A DNA stretch of 64,000 bases from Rhizobium sp. SL86 (lineage in GTDB: Bacteria; Pseudomonadota; Alphaproteobacteria; Rhizobiales; Rhizobiaceae). Under the pieces are notes generated by a model. That model saw only the letters and a program-made list of their open reading frames with translations. It did no database searches and was not told where the DNA came from. Numbering within the stretch: position 1 is the first letter of the stretch; every line of letters begins with the position of its first letter. Below, piece after piece: positions 47,439-56,831 of the stretch. The stretch is taken from the NCBI RefSeq assembly GCF_026672545.1, contig NZ_JAPPRJ010000009.1, positions 1,046,221 through 1,110,220 on the forward strand, read 5' to 3'. A program made the position numbers and the translations under genes.

Positions 47439-48272
47439 ATGCCGACAACCAGCCTTGCCCAGGCACTGACCCTGGACACCTTCCTTCAGATTGGCGGCCC
47501 GGTTCCGGCGAACCGGAGCAAGGCGCGCGAGACCAACGCGGCCATCCTGCGGCTGTCGCTCCCCGATCTCATGGATCTCTACGAGATCGACCGCCCGTTG
47601 CGCGTGGCACACTTCCTGTCGCAGCTGGCGCATGAAAGCGACAGCTTCTGCACGTTCGAAGAATATGCAAGCGGCGCTGCTTATGAAGGACGCACGGATC
47701 TCGGCAACGTCAAATCCGGAGACGGACGGCGGTTCAAAGGACGCGGCCCGATCCAGCTGACGGGCCGCGCAAACTACCGCGCCTTCACATCCTGGATGCG
47801 CAAGCAACTGCCGGGCAATGTGCCGGATTTTGAGGCTGAACCGCACCTCGTAATGGAGGAGCGCTGGGTTGCCTGGTCGGCGATCTACTTCTGGGCGATC
47901 AAGCGCCTCAACGAGCCCGCCGACCGCGACGACGTCATTACAGTCACCCGCATCATCAATGGAGGTCGCAACGGCCTGGCTGACCGGAAGGAGAAGCTCG
48001 CACGCGCAAAAGCGGCGGTTGCCAAGCTCACCGCCATCGCCACACCCACCCCCTTCTCCAAGGAATGGCCGGCTCTTTATCGCGGCCTTTCCGACAACGA
48101 GGACGTCGAGAGACTGCAATCGCTGCTCGTCTCGCGTGGCGCCCAGATCGCCATTGATGGCGATTTCGGACCCGCGACGGAATTGGCCCTGAAGGCCTTC
48201 CAGTCCTTGCATGATCTTCAGCAGACCGGCATCGCTGACCCCGCTACCTGGGCAGCGCTCGGGGAGGCTTAG
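47439..48272 (+). CDS. Endolysin: GH19 domain plus peptidoglycan-binding domain
   Basis: 277 aa. The glycoside hydrolase 19-like domain (about 1-205) has the catalytic region LAHESDSFCTFEEY and RFKGRGPIQLTGRANYRAF. The C-terminus (about 205-277) is a PG-binding domain (VERLQSLLVSRGAQIAIDG, then FGPATELALKAFQ). GGAG lies upstream of the ATG. First gene of the lysis cassette. Confidence 0.92.
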   Translation: MPTTSLAQALTLDTFLQIGGPVPANRSKARETNAAILRLSLPDLMDLYEIDRPLRVAHFLSQLAHESDSFCTFEEYASGAAYEGRTDLGNVKSGDGRRFKGRGPIQLTGRANYRAFTSWMRKQLPGNVPDFEAEPHLVMEERWVAWSAIYFWAIKRLNEPADRDDVITVTRIINGGRNGLADRKEKLARAKAAVAKLTAIATPTPFSKEWPALYRGLSDNEDVERLQSLLVSRGAQIAIDGDFGPATELALKAFQSLHDLQQTGIADPATWAALGEA

Positions 48273-48276
48273 ACCC

Positions 48277-48531
48277 ATGTCGAAACCGTCCTACTCGACG
48301 TCGAAGCAACACCTCTGGCTCTCGTCGATCATGGCGTGGGTTGTAATCGTCATCCTGGCAATCGGCGCGGCGATCAATGGGCAGGCGACGGAATTCGGCA
48401 CGATTGCCGTGCCGTCCATGGTGGCACTGATCGCAGCGCTGCTCGGCATCCATCGTGGCTTCGGCTCGCTCGACTATAGGGCGGCCCGCGATGCCACGGT
48501 CAGGCCGGCTGATGCCCAGGGAGAAAGCTGA
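48277..48531 (+). CDS. Holin candidate, two-helix membrane protein
   Basis: 84 aa, two hydrophobic helices (WVVIVILAIGAAING and VPSMVALIAALLGIH), highly charged C-terminus. Placed between the endolysin and spanin genes, as holins are. The stop shares its last base with the next start. Confidence 0.75.
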   Translation: MSKPSYSTSKQHLWLSSIMAWVVIVILAIGAAINGQATEFGTIAVPSMVALIAALLGIHRGFGSLDYRAARDATVRPADAQGES

Positions 48532-48896
48532 TGTTGACCGCCTGGCTTTCCAAGGCGGCCACGCCGTTGATCGTTCTTGGGCTGATTGCGCTCGTGGCCG
48601 CCGGCATCTGCTGGGCATGCCTTGCGACCGTTGATCGACTGGTCGGGGATGCCCGCGCCTCGGCAATTGCAGAGCGCGATGCCCATTGGGACGCGGAAAT
48701 CGCCAAGTCTGAGGCCGCGACCCAGGCGATAATTGCCGAGAAGCTTAGGGAAACGATGGCAGCCCAGGAGGCTGCCCGTGCCCATGTCGCCTCCGTCGAG
48801 GCACAACTTGCCCAACTGGAGACTGACAATGCTCGCTTGCCGGATGATGGCGCTTGCGGCCTTGGCCGTGATCGTGTCCGCCTGCTCGCCCGGTGA
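48531..48896 (+). CDS. Inner-membrane spanin (Rz-like)
   Basis: 121 aa. One membrane helix (LIVLGLIALVAAGICWAC) followed by a long periplasmic coiled coil (SEAATQAIIAEKLRETMAAQEA). Typical for Rz. The Rz1 gene is nested in another frame at its end. Confidence 0.82.
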   Translation: MLTAWLSKAATPLIVLGLIALVAAGICWACLATVDRLVGDARASAIAERDAHWDAEIAKSEAATQAIIAEKLRETMAAQEAARAHVASVEAQLAQLETDNARLPDDGACGLGRDRVRLLAR

Positions 48897-49098
48897 CCGG
48901 GAGCCGATCGTGCGAACCGTGATCCTGACACCCGAAATCCCCGCCGAAGCAAAAATGAAATGCGCCGACCCGGTCAACCTGCCGGATCGCGATCTGACCG
49001 GCGCCGAGACCGTCAACCTGTGGGGCCGCGATCGTGCGGCGCTGCGCATTTGCGAAACACGCCGCGCCGCAGCGGTCGGGGAAGCGAAGCCGAAATGA
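48829..49098 (+). CDS. Outer-membrane spanin lipoprotein (Rz1-like), nested
   Basis: 89 aa, starting inside the Rz-like gene in the +1 frame. A lipoprotein signal ALAALAVIVSAC puts the lipidated cysteine at about 18, with Pro-rich residues after it (REPIVRTVILTPEIPAEAK). It overlaps the DUF2730 gene start by 4 bases. Confidence 0.82.
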   Translation: MLACRMMALAALAVIVSACSPGDREPIVRTVILTPEIPAEAKMKCADPVNLPDRDLTGAETVNLWGRDRAALRICETRRAAAVGEAKPK

Positions 49099-49424
49099 CG
49101 CCTTCCGAAATCTCTCAGTATCTCGGCCTGGCGCTCGCGGTCATCGCACTCCTCGGTCACGCCAAGGGCTATTTCTCCTCGGGGGAAAAGACCCTCACCG
49201 CACGCATGGATCAATCGGAAAAGAAGCTGATCGATCACGACCGCCGCATCCAGGCGATCGAGGGAGAGATGAAGCACCTGCCGGATCGGGAAGCGCAACA
49301 CCGGATGGAACTGCAGCTGGCGGAAATGAACGGCCGGTTCGCCATGTTGGAAGAACGCCTTCGCCCGATCGCCGCAACGAGCGAGCGCTTACATGAACTT
49401 CTGATGGAGCAAGCCAAGAGATGA
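49095..49424 (+). CDS. DUF2730-like phage protein (Mu gp25)
   Basis: 109 aa. One N-terminal membrane helix (YLGLALAVIALLGHAKGYF) then a coiled region. It overlaps both neighbours by 4 bases. Position and shape match Mu gp25. Confidence 0.8.
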   Translation: MTPSEISQYLGLALAVIALLGHAKGYFSSGEKTLTARMDQSEKKLIDHDRRIQAIEGEMKHLPDREAQHRMELQLAEMNGRFAMLEERLRPIAATSERLHELLMEQAKR

Positions 49425-49735
49425 CGGAACTGGCCACCGACTTTCAGCGGATCATGCGCGAGGAAGCACGCCTGATCATCCTCAAGGCGCTCGGCGAGCA
49501 GGTCAATGAGAGCCTGAACTCTTCAATCCTTCAGCAGGTCCTGACCACCTTTGCCATCAACATGGAAAGGCCGTGGGTTCATCAGCAGATCGAATATCTG
49601 GAAACCATGGGCGCCGTGGCGGTCGTGCCAGCTGGCACGGTCAAGATCGCAACGCTGACCGAACTCGGCCGTCGCCATATCGACCGCCTGACTGCGATCG
49701 AAGGCGTGAAGCGTCCGTCGAGACCCGGAGCCTGA
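49421..49735 (+). CDS. Mu gp26-like phage protein
   Basis: 104 aa. Winged-helix-like protein (LIILKALGEQVNESLNSSIL, then YLETMGAVAVV and TLTELGRRHIDRL). Matches the small protein before DUF3486 in Mu-like phages. DNA binding is likely but unproven. Confidence 0.78.
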   Translation: MTELATDFQRIMREEARLIILKALGEQVNESLNSSILQQVLTTFAINMERPWVHQQIEYLETMGAVAVVPAGTVKIATLTELGRRHIDRLTAIEGVKRPSRPGA

Positions 49736-49737
49736 CC

Positions 49738-50370
49738 ATGGCCAGGGGACGCGGACGCCTGACCGCCATCGACCAGTTGCCGGAAGAGTGCGAGCCGATC
49801 GTCAGCTGGGCCGCGCAAGAGCTGGCGGATAGAGGACGCACACAGGTCGAGATCTTTGGCGACTTCAAGCGGAAGCTGATTGCGCTCCAGGGCGAACAGG
49901 GTCTCGATTTCGACATCCCGTCGTTTTCGGCATTCAACCGCTATTCGATCCGCCTAGCGATCATCTCCCGCCGGCTCGAACAGACGCGCGAGATTGCCTC
50001 GACGCTTTCCGAGCGCATGGATGCCGCAGGTTCCGACGATCTGACGCTGATCGCGGCCGAAGCCATCAAGACATTGATCTTCGAAGTGCTGCAGGATGCC
50101 GGCGAAGGCGGGATATCGCCGAAGGGTGCGATGGAACTGGCGAACGCGCTGCGCGCTGCCTCGTCCGCACAAATCACCTCCTCCAACCGCCGCCTCAAGC
50201 TGGAAGCCGAAGAGAAGCTGCGCAAGGTCGAAGCCGACATGAAGGACAAGGCAGAGAAGGCGCTGGACGTGCTGTCGAACGAACCAGGCATTTCGAAGGA
50301 AGCCATTGCGCGCGCCCGCCGCGAGTTCCTCGGCGTTCGACCGAAGAAGCCGGAAGTCACCACAAAATGA
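49738..50370 (+). CDS. Small terminase-like protein (DUF3486, Mu gp27)
   Basis: 210 aa. Begins MARGRGRLTAIDQLPEECE, the DUF3486 start. It contains an HTH region (RTQVEIFGDFKRKLIALQ) and C-terminal coil. Recognises phage DNA for packaging. ATG at 49738; the stop overlaps the large terminase start. Confidence 0.85.
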   Translation: MARGRGRLTAIDQLPEECEPIVSWAAQELADRGRTQVEIFGDFKRKLIALQGEQGLDFDIPSFSAFNRYSIRLAIISRRLEQTREIASTLSERMDAAGSDDLTLIAAEAIKTLIFEVLQDAGEGGISPKGAMELANALRAASSAQITSSNRRLKLEAEEKLRKVEADMKDKAEKALDVLSNEPGISKEAIARARREFLGVRPKKPEVTTK

Positions 50371-52052
50371 GCGCGCCCGCGTTGCCTGGTCTGCCTCAAG
50401 GGAAGTGGATCGACCCACCTGTTCTCTCCACTGACCCGGAAAAGCTTCCGGAGGAGTTCCTGCGCGGTGGCGATATTCCCGACGATCTTGATCCGCTCGC
50501 CGATGGCGTGCTGATGGAGCATCAGAAGGACTGGATCGCGGACGACAGCGACCTGAAGGGATGCGAGAAAGGTCGCCGCACAGGGATAACGTTTGCCGAG
50601 GCACTTGATGCGGCGTTGATTGCAGCGGCGCAGCGGTCGGCCGGCGGGCAGAATTACTTCTATATTCCGGACAGCAAGCCGAAAGGCCGCGAGTTCATCG
50701 GCTATGCCGCTCATTTCGCCAAGGTCGTGGCCAAAGAGCTGCTGACGATCGAGGACGGAATCTTCTTCGATCAGCGCGAGGATGGCACCACAAACGCCAT
50801 CGCAAGCTACATCATCCGCTTTTCATCCGGCTTCCGGATCGAGGCGCTTTCATCACGGCCGGAAAATATTCGCGGTCTGCAGGGTGTCGTTTGCATCGAC
50901 GAAGCCGCCTTTCACCGCAACGTTCACGACGTGATCGACGCCGTAAACGCCCTGCTGATCTGGGGCGGCAAGGTCCGGGTTATCTCGTCGCATAACGGCG
51001 TGAGCAGCCCATTCAACGAGTTCGTGAAGGAAGCTCGTGCCGGCAAGAACGGGTTCAAAATCCACCGCTATTCCTTCGAGGATGCGATCAGGAACGGTCT
51101 GTTCAAGCGCGTCTGCCTGATCAAGGGCGAGGAATGGAGCCAGGAGAAGCAGGACACCTGGGAAGCGAAGATCCGCAAGTCCTATGGTAGTCGCACGGCG
51201 AAGATGCGCCAGGAACTGGACGCGATCCCGGCCGAGGCAGAGGGTGCAGCGCTCACCCGCGTGCTGATCGAAAGCTGCATGTCGCGCGACCTGCCGGCCG
51301 TGGCGCGCTGGGACCGTCCTGACGAGTTCAAGAACCTCGAAGACTTCGAGCGCGAGGAGCAGGCCGCAGAGTTTTGTGAAGGCGTCTTGAGGCCGCTTCT
51401 AGACGCGCTTGATGCCGATCGCGAGCATGTCTTCGGCGAAGACTTTGCCCGTTCCGGAGACAAGACGGCGATCGTTGTCTTCGAAATCGGCTCGGATCTC
51501 ATCCGTCGCGCACGCCTGGTCGTCGAACTCAAGAACATCCCTTTCGACCAGCAGCGCGACATTCTGTTTTACATCGGCGACCGCTTGCCGCGTCTGTCCG
51601 GCGGCGCGCTCGATGCGCGCGGCAACGGCCAGTATCTGGCAGAAAAGGCGCGGCAGCGCTGGGGGGAAAGCATTCACGAGGTGATGCTGTCGGCCAAGTG
51701 GTACGCGCTGAACATGCCGGCCTATATCGAAGCCTTCACGGATAAGAGCCTGCTTTTGCCCCATGATGCCGACGTGCTCGCCGATCACCAGGCGCTGGCT
51801 TACGTCAACGGCATCATCAAGGTGCCGGACGAACATTCGAGCAAGGGCGCCGATGGCTACGATCGGCATGGCGACACGGCACCTGCCGGCGCGCTCGCCT
51901 GGTTTGCATCCAGCCAGGACGCGATTGCCTACGGCTACCAGACCAACCGACCGACAAAACCTGCCACGGCCATGGGCCACAATGGCGGCCCGCCGCTCGA
52001 CGAGGATCGGCGCGGCCGAACCGTCGATGTGTATTTGAGAGGATCGCTTTGA
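50367..52052 (+). CDS. Large terminase (Mu gp28-like)
   Basis: 561 aa. Packages DNA into heads. The ATPase domain has a Walker-type CEKGRRTGITFAEAL and Walker B VVCIDEAAFHRN (about 170-180). The nuclease domain follows, with GEDFARSGDKTAIVVFEI and a late acidic motif (SGGALDARGNGQYLAEKA). The ATG overlaps the preceding gene by 4 bases. Confidence 0.93.
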   Translation: MSAPALPGLPQGKWIDPPVLSTDPEKLPEEFLRGGDIPDDLDPLADGVLMEHQKDWIADDSDLKGCEKGRRTGITFAEALDAALIAAAQRSAGGQNYFYIPDSKPKGREFIGYAAHFAKVVAKELLTIEDGIFFDQREDGTTNAIASYIIRFSSGFRIEALSSRPENIRGLQGVVCIDEAAFHRNVHDVIDAVNALLIWGGKVRVISSHNGVSSPFNEFVKEARAGKNGFKIHRYSFEDAIRNGLFKRVCLIKGEEWSQEKQDTWEAKIRKSYGSRTAKMRQELDAIPAEAEGAALTRVLIESCMSRDLPAVARWDRPDEFKNLEDFEREEQAAEFCEGVLRPLLDALDADREHVFGEDFARSGDKTAIVVFEIGSDLIRRARLVVELKNIPFDQQRDILFYIGDRLPRLSGGALDARGNGQYLAEKARQRWGESIHEVMLSAKWYALNMPAYIEAFTDKSLLLPHDADVLADHQALAYVNGIIKVPDEHSSKGADGYDRHGDTAPAGALAWFASSQDAIAYGYQTNRPTKPATAMGHNGGPPLDEDRRGRTVDVYLRGSL

Positions 52053-53644
52053 TGGCGTCACTGAAGGATTTCATGGGCCGCGTCGTACAGATGCTGTCGC
52101 TGACCACTCCAGAGGCGACGCCACAGGTCGGCGGCGTGCGCCAGGTGGTCTCCGGCCATCCGGCCGACGGTCTCACGCCGCAGCGCCTGTCTCGCATTCT
52201 GCGCGCTGCAGCCGACGGCGAGCCGGAAGCCTATTTCGAACTGGCCGAGGACGTCGAGGAGCGCGATCTGCACTATTCCGCCGTCATGGCGACCCGCAAG
52301 CGGTCGGTTGCGCAGCTGCCGATCACCGTGAAGCCCGCGTCCGACAGCGCGGACCATAAGAAACATGCCGAACTGATCCAGTCCTGGATCGATGATGGTG
52401 TGCTGCGCGCCTCGCTCTTCGACATGCTGGACGCGATCGGCAAGGGTGTCTCGATCCTGGAGCCCGACTGGCAGTACAAGTCCGGGATCATGGCGCCGCG
52501 TGAACTTATCTGGCGGCCGCAACGCTGGTTTACCTTTGATCGCGCCGACGGCGAGACCGTCCTTCTGCGCGATGGCGTGAACGGTCTGCCGCTTGCGCCG
52601 CACAAGTTCGTCATCCACCGGCACAAGTCGAAGTCGGGTCTCACCATCCGCTCAGGCATTGCCCGCGTGGCGCTCTGGGCATGGATGTTCAAAAGCTTCA
52701 CGACAAAGGACTGGGCGATCTTCTGCCAGAACTATGGCCAACCGATCCGGATCGGCAAATATGGCCGTGGCGCCACCGAGGCGGAAAAGGATGTGCTCTG
52801 GCGTGCGGTATCCGGCATTGCCGGCGATTGCGCGGCCATCATTCCCCGCGAGATGCTGATCGAACTGCATGAGGTCGGCTCCAAGAGCAGCTCGACAGAC
52901 ATGTATGAGCGGCGCGCCGACTGGCTTGATCGGCAGGTGTCGAAGCTGGTGCTCGGCCAGACGACGACGACGGATGCGGTCTCCGGCGGCCATGCGGTGA
53001 GCCAGGAGCATCGTCTGGTGCAGGAGGATATCGAGCGCGATGATGCCGGCATGGCGACTTCGACGCTGAACCAGCAGCTCATCCCGAACATCGTGGCATT
53101 CAATTTCGGGCCGCAGGAGCGCTACCCGCATGTGCGGATCGGCCGTCCGGACGAAGTGCCGCTCGGTGAATTTGCCGAGGCTTTCGACAAGCTGGCAAAA
53201 CACGGGCTGACCGCCGAGGAAGCCTATTTGCGCGACCGCCTTGGCATCCCGACACCGAAGCCGGATGCGGTGCTGATCGGTGGACGAACACCGGTACCAA
53301 CGGCAGATCCCGCAACGCCTGCAGCCAAGCCGCCGGCAAAGCCGATTTCCGCCAACGCCGCGCTCGATCGCCTCTTCGCCTCGGCGCACGCGACGGAGCC
53401 TCGCGACGAGATCGAGATCCTGACCGACCGGCTTGAGCGGGAAGCGGCCGACGCGATGGATGGTATGATAGCAGAGGTGCGCGAGGCACTGATGCAGGCG
53501 ACCGATCTGCGCGATGCCGCAGCACGGCTTGCGAAGCTCGATCTGTCTCCCGACGACCTGACGGAAGCCATGGCCCGCGGCATGGCACTGGCGCATCTGG
53601 CGGGCCAGGCGTCACTGATCGACGACCTGAAGGGGCGGTCATGA
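52052..53644 (+). CDS. Portal protein (DUF935, Mu gp29)
   Basis: 530 aa. Contains the DUF935 signature blocks VQDGHPADGLTPQRLSRIL-like start (SGHPADGLTPQRLSRIL), HYSAVMATRKRSVAQLPI, and a long central region WQYKSGIMAPRELIWRPQRW. Forms the portal ring. ATG 52052 lies within the terminase stop; a TTG at 52049 is less likely. Confidence 0.93.
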   Translation: MASLKDFMGRVVQMLSLTTPEATPQVGGVRQVVSGHPADGLTPQRLSRILRAAADGEPEAYFELAEDVEERDLHYSAVMATRKRSVAQLPITVKPASDSADHKKHAELIQSWIDDGVLRASLFDMLDAIGKGVSILEPDWQYKSGIMAPRELIWRPQRWFTFDRADGETVLLRDGVNGLPLAPHKFVIHRHKSKSGLTIRSGIARVALWAWMFKSFTTKDWAIFCQNYGQPIRIGKYGRGATEAEKDVLWRAVSGIAGDCAAIIPREMLIELHEVGSKSSSTDMYERRADWLDRQVSKLVLGQTTTTDAVSGGHAVSQEHRLVQEDIERDDAGMATSTLNQQLIPNIVAFNFGPQERYPHVRIGRPDEVPLGEFAEAFDKLAKHGLTAEEAYLRDRLGIPTPKPDAVLIGGRTPVPTADPATPAAKPPAKPISANAALDRLFASAHATEPRDEIEILTDRLEREAADAMDGMIAEVREALMQATDLRDAAARLAKLDLSPDDLTEAMARGMALAHLAGQASLIDDLKGRS

Positions 53645-54816
53645 ATAGCGGCCCGCTGACGCGCTTCGCCTGCCTGGAGGTAACGCAGAAGCGGGCAAAG
53701 TCGCGAACCGCGCCTATCGCCTTCAAAACGGCTTCAAATTCGATTTCAGGATTGATGGCAAGGATGGCGGCAGCGGGTGCATCGCTCGATCTGCCGTTCG
53801 ACGAAGCTATAGCCTATTTCCGGCAGAAAGTCTCCATCCCGACGCAGAGCTGGCGCGACGTCTGGGATGCGGCGCATTCGAAGATGTTCATGGTCGCCGG
53901 CGCCAATACGGTGGCGCTCGTCGATGACTTCAGGGCATCGATCGAGAAGGCGCTGACGCAAGGCACGACGATCGAGGAGTTCCGCAAGGATTTCGACCAG
54001 ATCGTGAAAACGCACGGTTGGTCCTATCAGGGCGAACGCGGCTGGCGCACGCGAACGATCTTCGAAACCAATCTTGCGACCGCCTATGCTGCCGGCCGCT
54101 ATGCCCAGATGACCGAGCCGGACACGCTCGCGACCTTTCCCTATTGGCAATATCGCCATTCCGGCGCGCTTCATCCGCGCCTGCAGCACAAGGCATGGGA
54201 CGAAAAGATCTATCCGGCCGACGATCCGTTCTGGGTGACGGCCTATCCGCCGAACGGGTTCCGGTGCGGCTGCTTCGTCATTCCGATTTCTCGGGCGCGG
54301 TTGAAGCGCCTGGGCAAAAGCGGCCCCGATCGCGCGCCGGACCTTGACCAGCTGGGCACCGATCAGCCGCTCGGGGTCGATCCATCCTTCGCCTACAATC
54401 CCGGCATGGCCTGGCTGAAACAGACGGCACCTGGTCCGAAGGCGGTTTCGGCAACAGAAGCCAATATCGTTGCCTTTGTTCTATCGGCGCTGAAGGGCAA
54501 ATGGCCGGACGGGTCCTGGACGCCGGTTGCCGTCGTCGAGGACGGTCTCGACATCGCCTCGGTCAAGGCTGGAGACGAATTGCGGCTGACAGCGGATCGT
54601 ATCCGCACGGATGCGGGCAAATCCGAGGCTGATGTCTTCGCCACGATCCCGGGGCGGCTGCTGAAGAAGGGCGCCCGCATCCGGACGGCGGAGGATGGCA
54701 CGGTGACTGTCACCGGTCGCGTCGATGGCGGTGCCTGGACGATGGCCGTGCGCCCGATCGCGGACGGTGATCGGCGCTGGCTCGATCTCGTCTCCCTCAA
54801 GAAGGCGCGTCGATGA
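53641..54816 (+). CDS. Head morphogenesis protein (Mu gpF-like)
   Basis: 391 aa. Contains the SPP1 gp7/MuF-type core: RTRTIFETNLATAYAAGRY, FPYWQYRHSGALHPRLQH and PNGFRCGCFVIPISRA. The minor head protein sits beside the portal. The C-terminal 120 residues extend beyond the core. ATGA overlaps with both neighbours. Confidence 0.9.
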   Translation: MNSGPLTRFACLEVTQKRAKSRTAPIAFKTASNSISGLMARMAAAGASLDLPFDEAIAYFRQKVSIPTQSWRDVWDAAHSKMFMVAGANTVALVDDFRASIEKALTQGTTIEEFRKDFDQIVKTHGWSYQGERGWRTRTIFETNLATAYAAGRYAQMTEPDTLATFPYWQYRHSGALHPRLQHKAWDEKIYPADDPFWVTAYPPNGFRCGCFVIPISRARLKRLGKSGPDRAPDLDQLGTDQPLGVDPSFAYNPGMAWLKQTAPGPKAVSATEANIVAFVLSALKGKWPDGSWTPVAVVEDGLDIASVKAGDELRLTADRIRTDAGKSEADVFATIPGRLLKKGARIRTAEDGTVTVTGRVDGGAWTMAVRPIADGDRRWLDLVSLKKARR

Positions 54817-55316
54817 GCGGCGTCTCCATTTCCGTCACGATCCAGGACCGCGCCGTCCAGGACGCTTTTCGCACCCTCGCTTTCCGCATGGGCAACACGC
54901 AACCGGTCATGGCGGCGATCGGCACGGAACTGGTCGCCTCGACGCATATGCGCTTCGTCACCCAGACCGATCCGGAGGGCAATGCCTGGCAGGCGTTGAA
55001 CACCGCTTATGCGGCCACCAAACGCAACACCCGCATCCTCACTGAAAGCGGCGGGTTGCGCGACAGCATCAATTCCCAGGCGGGCCAGGACGTGGTTCAC
55101 GTCGGAACGAGTAAGATTTACGCCCGCGTTCACCAGGAAGGCGCGACGATCGTGCCGAAGAATGCTTCGGCGCTTGTCTTCTTCATCGGCGGCGATCTCG
55201 TCAAGGCCAAGAGCGTCACCTTGCCCGCCCGCCGCTACCTCGGTATATCTGCCGAAGATGAAACGTCGATCGCCGAGATCGTCTTCGGTTTCGTCGAGCG
55301 CTATCTCCCCCGCTGA
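54813..55316 (+). CDS. Virion morphogenesis protein (Mu gpG-like)
   Basis: 167 aa. The phage_tail_S-type family is recognised by QTDPEGNAWQALNTAYAATK, ILTESGGLRDSI and VHQEGATIVPK, with a final PARRYLGIS. In Mu, gpG is a late virion-morphogenesis protein. It begins inside the F-like stop. Confidence 0.88.
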   Translation: MSGVSISVTIQDRAVQDAFRTLAFRMGNTQPVMAAIGTELVASTHMRFVTQTDPEGNAWQALNTAYAATKRNTRILTESGGLRDSINSQAGQDVVHVGTSKIYARVHQEGATIVPKNASALVFFIGGDLVKAKSVTLPARRYLGISAEDETSIAEIVFGFVERYLPR

Positions 55317-55326
55317 TACCACCTGA

Positions 55327-55372
55327 GCCGCACATGCCGCCCGCCGTGGCGGGCATGATCTGATCGTGCGGC
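55327..55372. repeat. Nested hairpin between the G-like and I-like genes
   Basis: Outer stem GCCGCAC (55327) with GTGCGGC (55366). Inner stem GCCCGCC (55339) with GGCGGGC (55348). The right side GGCGGGCATGATC is repeated in the hairpin before the tape-measure gene at 62036-62069. Confidence 0.6.
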
Positions 55373-55390
55373 GCATGGCACTTTCCGGCC

Positions 55391-56425
55391 ATGCTGAAAA
55401 ACATCAACGCCCTCCTCATCGCTATCCAGTCTGCCGACGGCACTGTGCCGGATTGGCTGCACCTTCTGCCTGCCACCGAGTTCAAGGGGGTCGATGGGCG
55501 CGGCCCCTATGCCGCTCCGGATCTGGCGGCGCTAATTGCCACCTTCACTGCCGAAGGGCGCAAGCTGCCAGTGGACGAGAACCATTCGATCGATCTGGCA
55601 GGCAAGTCCGGCCATCCGTCGCCGGCGCGCGGCTGGATCGTCGAGCTGCAGGCGCGCGAGGACGGCCTGTGGGGTCGTGTCGAGTGGACGTCCGAAGGCG
55701 AGACTATCGTCAGAGGCAAGTCCTACGGCTACCTCTCGCCGGTTTTCCTGCATTCGGCCGCCAAGCCCTACAAGATCGCCAAGGTTCTTCGTGTGGCGCT
55801 GACCAACGATCCGAACCTCGATTTTCTGACTTCCCTCCATCATCAACAGGAGAGCGATATGCTCGAACAGCTCCGGAAGGCGCTTGGCCTTCCCGAGACG
55901 GCAACCGAGGCGGAAGCCCTCAGCGCCATCTCGACCATGCATGCCGAACACCAGGCGCAGACGGCTTTGATGGGCAAGATCCGTGTGGCGACCGGGCTGG
56001 CGGCTGATGTGACCGGTGACGCGCTTGTCACCGCGCTGCAGTCACGCGGCAAGGTCACCGCCGCCGAGGCGGAAAACGCCGAGCTGAAGACGACGGTCAC
56101 GTCGCTGCAGAGCCAGCTCACGACGCTGATCTCGACCCATGCCCGCGACAAGGCGGTCTCGGTGGTCGAAGAGGCCGTCAAGGCCGGCAAGATCGTGCCG
56201 GCGCTGAAGGATCACATGATCGCCCGCCACATGAAGGACCCGGCAGAGGTCGAGAAGGAGATCGCTCTCCTGCCGTCGATCAATGCCGGCGGCCTTGGCG
56301 GACATCGCGAGCCGGAAGCCGGCGCTGCACTGTCTGCCGAAGACAAGCAGATCGCCGCCATGATGGGCATCGACGAAAAGATCTTCGCCGATCGCTCCAA
56401 GGCGCTGCACGGAAAGGATCTCTGA
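55391..56425 (+). CDS. Mu gpI-like head protease with C-terminal scaffold
   Basis: 344 aa. The N-terminal half (about 1-156) is the protease: LPVDENHSIDLAGKSG, SPARGWIVELQ and GETIVRGKSYGYLSPVF. The C-terminal half is helical scaffold. An internal start at 55859 (residue 157) has CAGGAG just before ATG, so a scaffold-only product (55859-56425) is probable, as with Mu gpI and Z. Confidence 0.9.
   Translation: MLKNINALLIAIQSADGTVPDWLHLLPATEFKGVDGRGPYAAPDLAALIATFTAEGRKLPVDENHSIDLAGKSGHPSPARGWIVELQAREDGLWGRVEWTSEGETIVRGKSYGYLSPVFLHSAAKPYKIAKVLRVALTNDPNLDFLTSLHHQQESDMLEQLRKALGLPETATEAEALSAISTMHAEHQAQTALMGKIRVATGLAADVTGDALVTALQSRGKVTAAEAENAELKTTVTSLQSQLTTLISTHARDKAVSVVEEAVKAGKIVPALKDHMIARHMKDPAEVEKEIALLPSINAGGLGGHREPEAGAALSAEDKQIAAMMGIDEKIFADRSKALHGKDL
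55859..56425 (+). CDS. Internal scaffold product (gpZ-like), probable
   Basis: 188-aa protein read in frame from an internal ATG with CAGGAG six bases upstream. Sequence MLEQLRKALGLPETATEAEA followed by coiled helices (QSQLTTLISTHARDKAVSVV). Scaffold proteins of Mu-like phages are often made this way. Inferred, not shown. Confidence 0.6.
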   Translation: MLEQLRKALGLPETATEAEALSAISTMHAEHQAQTALMGKIRVATGLAADVTGDALVTALQSRGKVTAAEAENAELKTTVTSLQSQLTTLISTHARDKAVSVVEEAVKAGKIVPALKDHMIARHMKDPAEVEKEIALLPSINAGGLGGHREPEAGAALSAEDKQIAAMMGIDEKIFADRSKALHGKDL

Positions 56426-56426
56426 C

Positions 56427-56822
56427 ATGGCTGCGACCGACGACATCCGCTCGAAAAAGAAGCCCGGCCTTGGTCGCCGTTATGGCTATCCGGTTCTGGG
56501 CGGCCAGAAGATCTACGGCGGCGCCGCCGTAGGCATCACCGCGAACAAAGAAGCCGTGCCGGCAGGCCATGCCTCTGCCGTCAAGCTGATGGGCTTTGCC
56601 GAGGAACGCGCCGACAACAGCGGCGGCGCCACCGGCGATCTGTTCGTGACGGTCGAGAAGGACGTGCGGCTGATCCCGCTCGCCGGTGCTGCCGTCTCGA
56701 ATATCGGCGCCACCGTCTACGCCTCGGCCGACGACACCTTCACGCTGACGGCCGGCTCTTTGCTGGCACTCGGCACCATCGACGCCATCGACGCGGACGG
56801 CGTCTGGCTCGCAACCCTCTGA
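56427..56822 (+). CDS. Head decoration-like protein
   Basis: 131 aa. GGAAVGITANKEAVPAGHASAVKLMGFAEE and GDLFVTVEKDVRLIPLA are beta-rich, as in capsid cement proteins (read in parts). It lies between the protease/scaffold and the major capsid, the usual place. Family assignment is by position and pattern. Confidence 0.75.
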   Translation: MAATDDIRSKKKPGLGRRYGYPVLGGQKIYGGAAVGITANKEAVPAGHASAVKLMGFAEERADNSGGATGDLFVTVEKDVRLIPLAGAAVSNIGATVYASADDTFTLTAGSLLALGTIDAIDADGVWLATL

Positions 56823-56831
56823 GGATTGACC

